Below are positions 5,421-5,567 of a stretch of DNA of 5,567 bases, piece after piece. The first letter of the stretch is position 1; every line of letters begins with the position of its first letter. The translations under genes and the position numbers were made by a program. Origin of the DNA: Clostridiales bacterium (GTDB lineage Bacteria; Bacillota; Clostridia; Oscillospirales; CAG-272); the NCBI GenBank assembly GCA_018370615.1, contig JAGZAC010000133.1, forward strand, positions 1 through 5,567. Reading direction: 5' to 3'. The notes under the pieces were generated by a model. That model worked only from the letters and a program-made list of their open reading frames with translations. It was not told the origin of the DNA and did no database searches.

Positions 5421-5567
5421 CTATTATAAAATGGTGAAATGCTGTTGCACGGCTGTAAAATGGCTCCCACTACACAGGGAGGCTATTATAAAATAGTAAA
5501 ATGCTGCTGTGCGGCCGCAAAATGCCCCTTACACAGGGGAGGCTGTTACAAAATGGTGAAATGCTGC
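5400..5567. repeat. Imperfect tandem repeat, 60-62 bp units, cut by the window end
   Basis: The segment AGGCTATTATAAAATGGTGA, followed by AATGCTG, starts at 5418. It recurs with small changes at 5480 (62 bp on) and 5540 (60 bp on). Each unit also carries a short hairpin before it: CCTCCCCT/AGGGGAGG in the first, CTCCC/GGGAG in the second, CCCCT/AGGGG in the third. The spacers (GCACGGCTG, GCGGCCGC) are GC-rich and less conserved. The third unit runs off the end, so the copy number is unknown. The spacers are not unique in the way CRISPR spacers are. Confidence 0.8.

Noticed and set aside
5400..5567. CRISPR array
   Set aside because: The units are 60-62 bp, imperfect, with similar rather than unique spacers, and no cas gene is visible.

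Overview
The window looks like Gram-positive, low-to-mid GC Firmicutes DNA, most likely a gut-type Clostridia (Lachnospiraceae or a relative). The basis is strong AGGAGG-type ribosome binding sites, a class M sirtuin paired with a zinc-type macrodomain, the long Gram-positive form of nicotinate phosphoribosyltransferase, and GC-rich palindromic repeats of the CCTCCCCT-loop-AGGGGAGG kind. No rRNA, tRNA, CRISPR array or transposase gene was seen.

Layout. Positions 1-276 hold the 3' end of a + strand gene whose product ends in an acidic tail closing with DNELPF, like the SSB C-terminal tip. Positions 277-712 carry no gene. They hold a strong intrinsic terminator (363-399), a GC-rich stretch full of dyads and a spaced direct repeat (about 400-612), and a near-perfect hairpin (619-654). 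At 713-1270 lies an AT-rich P-loop kinase-like gene. A second copy of the same hairpin follows it (1369-1406), so this gene sits between two matching structures.

Positions 1529-5284 form one tight minus-strand operon: promoter (5256-5284), zinc-type macrodomain ADP-ribosyl hydrolase, class M sirtuin (SirTM), nicotinamidase (pncA), nicotinate phosphoribosyltransferase (pncB), terminator (1529-1556). Neighbouring genes overlap by 71, 4 and 8 bp, so the four proteins are probably translationally coupled.

How the genes fit together (inference from families). SirTM uses NAD+ to ADP-ribosylate a target and releases nicotinamide. The macrodomain removes the modification as ADP-ribose. PncA deamidates nicotinamide to nicotinate, and PncB joins nicotinate to PRPP, giving nicotinate mononucleotide for NAD+ resynthesis. 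The operon therefore pairs a reversible ADP-ribosylation switch with recycling of its by-product. The lipoyl carrier GcvH-L and lipoate ligase LplA2, the known partners of SirTM in staphylococci and streptococci, are absent, so the target here is unknown.

Positions 5285-5567 carry no gene. They end in a palindrome and at least three imperfect tandem units of 60-62 bp that run off the window.
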